From CAYYJM01 sp964471755 (GTDB lineage Bacteria > Planctomycetota > Planctomycetia > Gemmatales > Gemmataceae), in the NCBI GenBank assembly GCA_964471755.1, contig CAYYJM010000117.1, forward strand, positions 1 through 17,820: a stretch of 17,820 bases of DNA. Reading direction: 5' to 3'. The translations under genes were made by a program, and so were the position numbers. The notes under the pieces are model-generated. The model made no database searches and was not told where the DNA came from. It saw nothing but the letters and a program-made list of their open reading frames with translations. Of this stretch, positions 14,410 to 17,820 are shown in pieces; within the stretch, counting starts at the first letter, position 1, and each line of letters begins with the position of its first letter.

Positions 14410-14661
14410 GCGGCGCACATGGCGGCCGCGCGTCGCGGCCGCGCCTGTCTCGGCAGGGAGGACTTTCCCTTCGGTTGACCGACGAACGAGAACGGTTCGT
14501 CCGGTCCGGAACTCTCGGGACGCGCTGTCCACGGAGGGTCGGGTTGGATTCGCACGGCATGCGTACCGCGTTAACTCCCGCAATGTGCAGGGACCGCAGG
14601 GTATTCCGGTAACCTCCGGTTGGGCCGGCAGGTTACTCCTGTTGAAGAGAAAGGTCGTTTC
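14410..14661 (+). promoter_or_regulatory. Hairpin-rich gap between antagonist and kinase genes
   Basis: No gene is supported here. Three strong stems can form: 14422-14430 with 14434-14442 (9 bp, GCGGCCGCG), 14477-14487 with 14495-14506 (11 bp with one bulge), and 14609-14619 with 14625-14636 (11 bp with one bulge, five-base loop). The last ends 13 nt before the ribosome-binding site of the kinase gene. The first lies 12 nt after the antagonist stop without a T-tract. They could tune the ratio of the two proteins or mark an RNA-processing site. Confidence 0.4.
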
Positions 14662-15111
14662 GTGACCCCAAGCACCATGACGAAGAAACCCCCCATCCGC
14701 CAGGGTCTCAATCGTGAACGGACCCTTCCTTCCAACATCGAGGAGGCCCGACGGTATCTGGAAGAACTGGAAAGTGTCCTGCGCGCCCACGGCCTGGAGG
14801 AACGGGACACCTTTTCCATCGTGATGGCCGTGGAAGAAGCCCTGATCAACGCGATCAAGCATGGCAACCAGCTCGATCCCAGCAAGTTTGTTCGCGTCTC
14901 CATTCGCCTGGAAGCCACCACCTTTGAAGTCGAGATCAGCGACGACGGTCCCGGGTTCGATCCGGGCGACGTGCCGGATCCAACCGAGGTGGAGAACCTG
15001 GAGCGACCCTGTGGTCGTGGCCTGTTGATGATGCGGCACTACATGAGTGTAGTGCGATACAGCAAGACGGGTAACTCTGTCTTCATGCAACGCAGCGTCA
15101 CGCGGTCGTGA
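14662..15111 (+). CDS. RsbW/SpoIIAB-like anti-sigma ATP-binding kinase
   Basis: This 149-residue protein belongs to the HATPase_c_2 group of GHKL ATPases, which bind a sigma factor and phosphorylate the STAS antagonist. The ATP-binding boxes are intact: the N-box 'EEALINAIKHGN' (58-69, with Glu59 as base and Asn63 for Mg2+), the G1 box 'DDGPGFDP' (94-101) and the G2 box 'GRGLLMMR' (118-125). The GTG start at 14662 was chosen because AAAGG lies seven nt upstream. A TTG at 14620 lies within a hairpin, and the ATG at 14677 has no ribosome-binding site. The partner antagonist is encoded upstream and mutS begins 33 bp downstream. No sigma factor is in the window, so its target is unknown. Confidence 0.92.
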   Translation: MTPSTMTKKPPIRQGLNRERTLPSNIEEARRYLEELESVLRAHGLEERDTFSIVMAVEEALINAIKHGNQLDPSKFVRVSIRLEATTFEVEISDDGPGFDPGDVPDPTEVENLERPCGRGLLMMRHYMSVVRYSKTGNSVFMQRSVTRS

Positions 15112-15144
15112 GTTCGTGATCCCCTTGCGCTCAAGATCCGTACC

Positions 15145-17751
15145 ATGACCACGCCGATGATGCAGCAGTACCGGGAGGCCAAAGAACGCCATCCGGGCAT
15201 GCTCCTGCTGTTCCGCATGGGCGATTTCTACGAACTGTTCTTCGAGGATGCCGAGGTCGCCGGCCGCGTTCTCGGCCTGACCCAGACCAGCCGCGATGGC
15301 TCCATTCCCATGGCCGGGTTCCCGCACCGGGCCCTCGAAACCCATCTTCGTACGCTGCTCCGCTCGGGTCATCGCGTCGCCATCTGCGACCAGGTGGAGG
15401 ACGCCGCACTCGCCAAGGGCCTCGTTCGCCGAGAGGTCACGCGCGTCGTCACGCCGGGAACTCTGACCGAGGACGATCTGCTCGATCCTCGCCAGGCCAA
15501 CCATCTCGTCGCGATCGCGCCGCTCAGTCCGAACCTGCGCGGAGCCATCGGCCTGGCCTGGGTCGATCTTTCGACGGGCCTGTTCCACGCCGCCGACCTG
15601 GCGTCCGACCGCCTGCTCGATCACCTGGCCCGGTTAACGCCGTCGGAGGTTCTCGTCTCCGAGCCGCTTCTTCGCCAGGGGGAACTGCCCCGCGTGCTGG
15701 ATCAACTGCGCACGCTGGTGCCGGGCCTGACCGTTGCCGAACGACCGGACTGGTCCTTCGATCCGACGACGGCGGGGCAGGCGCTGCGGCAGCACTTCGC
15801 CGTCGCGACCCTGGCCGGGTTCGGCTTCGAGGACCATCAACCCTGCCTGACGGCGGCCGGGGCCCTGGTGCAATACTTGCAGGAGACGTTGAAAACCGGC
15901 CTGGGCCATCTGAGTCGGCTCCGACCCTTTGCCGAGCATCGCTATCTGTTCCTCGATGATGTCACACGACGCAGCCTGGAACTGGTCCGCACCCTGCGCG
16001 AGGGCGAACGGACTGGTTCGCTGCTGTCGGTGCTGGACCGCACGGTCACGTCGATGGGCGCGCGACTGCTTCAGGACTGGGTGCTGACGCCGCTGGCCGA
16101 GCAGGCCGGCATCGAGGCCCGCCTCGACGCCGTCGCCGAACTGGTGGACGAACACGCGCTGCGCCAGGATCTGCGGAGCGCGCTCCAGGAAGCGTTCGAC
16201 CTGCAACGGCTGACCTCGCGAGTGAGTACCGGCCGGGCGACGCCGCGCGACCTGGTCGCCGTCGGTCGCACCCTCAAGCTGCTGCCGCGCCTGAAGGCCC
16301 GGATCACGGCTCGCCGCGCCGACCTGCTGCGCGATCTGGAAAGCCGATTGGAACTCTGTCCCGACCTGCGCGAGATGCTGGAGACGGCCCTGGTCGATGA
16401 GCCGCCGATCAGTGCGAAGGAGGGGGGCGTCATCCGTCGCGGCTACGATGCGGACCTGGACGAACTGCACGACATCGCCAGCAGTGGCAAGGAGTGGATC
16501 GCCCGCTTCCAGGCCGATGAGATCACCCGCACAGGCATCTCGTCGCTGAAGGTCGGCTTCAACCAGGTCTTCGGCTACTACATCGAGATCACGCACGCCC
16601 ACAAGAACCGCATCCCGGCCGACTACCAGCGCAAGCAGACGCTCAAGAACGCCGAGCGCTACATCACGCCGGAACTGAAGGCGTACGAGGAGAAGGTCCT
16701 CACGGCCGAGGAGAAGATCCACCAGCGCGAGTACGATCTGTTCGTCGCCCTTCGGGATCGCGTGGCCGAGCAGACGTTGCGGCTGTTGCAGACGGCCGAA
16801 GCGATGGCCCTGCTCGACGTGCTGGCCGCGCTGGCCGAACTGGCCGTCGAACGCGGCTACTGTCGGCCGAGGCTCTCCGACGAGTCGATCCTGCGCATCA
16901 CCGAGGGCCGACATCCGGTTCTCGACCAGACGCTGCCAGCGGGGACGTTCGTGCCGAACGACGTCCAGTTCGGGGCCGATCACGGGATGTTTCTGCTGAT
17001 CACCGGCCCGAACATGGGCGGCAAGAGCTGCTACATCCGGCAGGTGGCCCTGCTGACGCTGATGGCCCAGATGGGCAGTTTCATCCCGGCGAAGGAGGCG
17101 GTCGTCGGCCTGGCCGATCGCATCTTCACGCGGGTCGGAGCGAGCGACGAGCTGAGTCGAGCGCAGAGTACGTTCATGGTCGAGATGACTGAGGCGGCGA
17201 ACATCCTGAACAACGCGACGGCCCGGAGTCTGGTCGTTCTCGACGAGATCGGTCGGGGGACGAGTACCTACGATGGCGTGTCGCTGGCGTGGGGCATCAC
17301 GGAGTATCTGCACGACCGGATCGGCTGTCGGACGCTGTTTGCGACGCACTACCACGAACTGGCCGAACTCGAGCAGCGGCTGCCGCGCTTCCGGAACCGG
17401 AACGCTCAGGTGCATGAGGACGCCGAGGGGATTGTCTTCCTGCACAAGATGGCGGAGGGCAGTGCCGACAAGAGCTACGGCATCCATGTAGCTCAGCGGG
17501 CCGGGGTGCCGACCGAGGTGCTGGAGCGCGCCCGGCAGGTGCTGGCCGAGCTGGAAACGATGCACGAGACCGGCCAGCCGGTGCCCGATTCGACGATCGC
17601 GCGGCCGCGGATGTTGCAGGCCAGCCTGTTCGCCGGGACGGACGATCCGGTCCTGGTGGCGTTGCGCGAGCTGGACCTGCGGCGGATGACGCCGGAACAG
17701 GTACTGGAACAGGTCCGGCTCTGGAAACGCGAACTGGGGCGACGGAGCTGA
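15145..17751 (+). CDS. mutS: DNA mismatch repair protein MutS
   Basis: MutS recognises mismatches and small loops in newly replicated DNA and starts repair together with MutL. The 868-residue length is normal. The mismatch-contacting F-x-E motif is Phe28-Tyr29-Glu30 in 'MGDFYELFFED'. The middle holds the connector and lever/clamp regions, with 'GFNQVFGYYIEIT' (about 472-484). The C-terminal ATPase has the Walker A box GPNMGGKS (621-628), 'DELSRAQSTFMVEM' (about 669-682), the Walker B sequence 'VVLDEIGRGTS' (697-707, Asp700 and Glu701) and 'ATHYHEL' (733-739). A short C-terminal region (about 800-868) remains. The ATG aligns with the usual family start 'TPMMQQY', although I see no strong ribosome-binding site. 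It follows the kinase gene by 33 bp, so it may be co-transcribed. No mutL is in the window. Confidence 0.97.
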   Translation: MTTPMMQQYREAKERHPGMLLLFRMGDFYELFFEDAEVAGRVLGLTQTSRDGSIPMAGFPHRALETHLRTLLRSGHRVAICDQVEDAALAKGLVRREVTRVVTPGTLTEDDLLDPRQANHLVAIAPLSPNLRGAIGLAWVDLSTGLFHAADLASDRLLDHLARLTPSEVLVSEPLLRQGELPRVLDQLRTLVPGLTVAERPDWSFDPTTAGQALRQHFAVATLAGFGFEDHQPCLTAAGALVQYLQETLKTGLGHLSRLRPFAEHRYLFLDDVTRRSLELVRTLREGERTGSLLSVLDRTVTSMGARLLQDWVLTPLAEQAGIEARLDAVAELVDEHALRQDLRSALQEAFDLQRLTSRVSTGRATPRDLVAVGRTLKLLPRLKARITARRADLLRDLESRLELCPDLREMLETALVDEPPISAKEGGVIRRGYDADLDELHDIASSGKEWIARFQADEITRTGISSLKVGFNQVFGYYIEITHAHKNRIPADYQRKQTLKNAERYITPELKAYEEKVLTAEEKIHQREYDLFVALRDRVAEQTLRLLQTAEAMALLDVLAALAELAVERGYCRPRLSDESILRITEGRHPVLDQTLPAGTFVPNDVQFGADHGMFLLITGPNMGGKSCYIRQVALLTLMAQMGSFIPAKEAVVGLADRIFTRVGASDELSRAQSTFMVEMTEAANILNNATARSLVVLDEIGRGTSTYDGVSLAWGITEYLHDRIGCRTLFATHYHELAELEQRLPRFRNRNAQVHEDAEGIVFLHKMAEGSADKSYGIHVAQRAGVPTEVLERARQVLAELETMHETGQPVPDSTIARPRMLQASLFAGTDDPVLVALRELDLRRMTPEQVLEQVRLWKRELGRRS

Positions 17752-17763
17752 TCCGAGATCGGT

Positions 17764-17820
17764 TCAACTGTCCTTGGGCGAGTCCTTCGGGGTGTCCTTG
17801 CTTTTCGAGGGCGAATCCTT
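17764..17820 (-). CDS. C-terminus of an unidentified leftward gene (partial)
   Basis: The minus strand encodes 18 residues ending at a TGA (17764-17766): KDSPSKSKDTPKDSPKDS. This is a Lys/Asp/Ser/Pro repeat, in the style of a charged disordered tail. It ends 12 bp from the mutS stop in convergent orientation, with no visible terminator between them. The function cannot be judged from the tail. The gene continues beyond the window. A chance open frame of this length is possible, but the regular KDSP pattern argues for a real end. Confidence 0.5.
   Translation of the reverse strand, partial: KDSPSKSKDTPKDSPKDS

Noticed and set aside
15634..17565. 643-codon open frame on the minus strand
   Set aside because: It is antisense to mutS and has the same shadow composition; no start signal or motif.
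1..17820. CRISPR arrays, tRNA or rRNA genes, transposases, prophage genes
   Set aside because: No regularly spaced repeats, cloverleaf sequences, ribosomal RNA segments or recombinase motifs were found by reading both strands.

Overview
The window is GC-rich and reads as chromosomal DNA of a planctomycete, most likely of the Gemmata group. This rests on several planctomycete-type products: a DUF1571-like exported protein, a BBP7-type outer-membrane barrel ending in Phe, a small zinc-ribbon/transmembrane protein and a large exported protein of unknown role. GC-rich palindromic repeats sitting just behind stop codons fit the same picture. The assignment comes from recognising families by eye, not from a database search.

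Layout. At 1-191 there is a long palindromic repeat, followed by a leftward DUF1571-like gene (192-1073). A rightward block then runs from 1315 to 10247: a lipoprotein alpha/beta-hydrolase, a PMCA-type Ca2+ P-type ATPase, a thioredoxin-like [2Fe-2S] ferredoxin, a secreted ~730-residue protein split by a frameshift near 7408, two small unknown proteins (8273-8614, 8636-9073), a zinc-ribbon membrane protein (9105-9368), a 140-bp inverted repeat in a ~420-bp gap, and a small membrane-anchored unknown (9789-10247). The BBP7 barrel gene points left (10391-11836) and diverges from purH (12108-13685). A perfect 30-bp inverted repeat follows the purH stop. After it come an STAS anti-sigma antagonist (14035-14409), an RsbW-like ATPase (14662-15111) and mutS (15145-17751). 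The last 57 bases hold the C-terminus of a leftward gene.

How the genes work together. The clearest functional unit is the antagonist/anti-sigma kinase pair, a partner-switching module of the RsbV/RsbW type, with mutS only 33 bp downstream. The candidate leader of the first gene and the 252-bp gap between the two genes can both fold into several hairpins. purH is an ordinary purine-biosynthesis gene. The ATPase probably exports Ca2+. The ferredoxin behind it is separated by a triple repeat and may be unrelated.

I see no CRISPR array, rRNA, tRNA, transposase, phage gene, origin or recognisable defence system. The points most worth a second look are the frameshifted secreted protein, the Ca2+ ATPase with an apparent extra hydrophobic hairpin and a repeat-encoded C-terminus, the structured regions around the sigma-regulator pair, the pair of small unknown genes, and the different palindromic repeats placed at gene ends.
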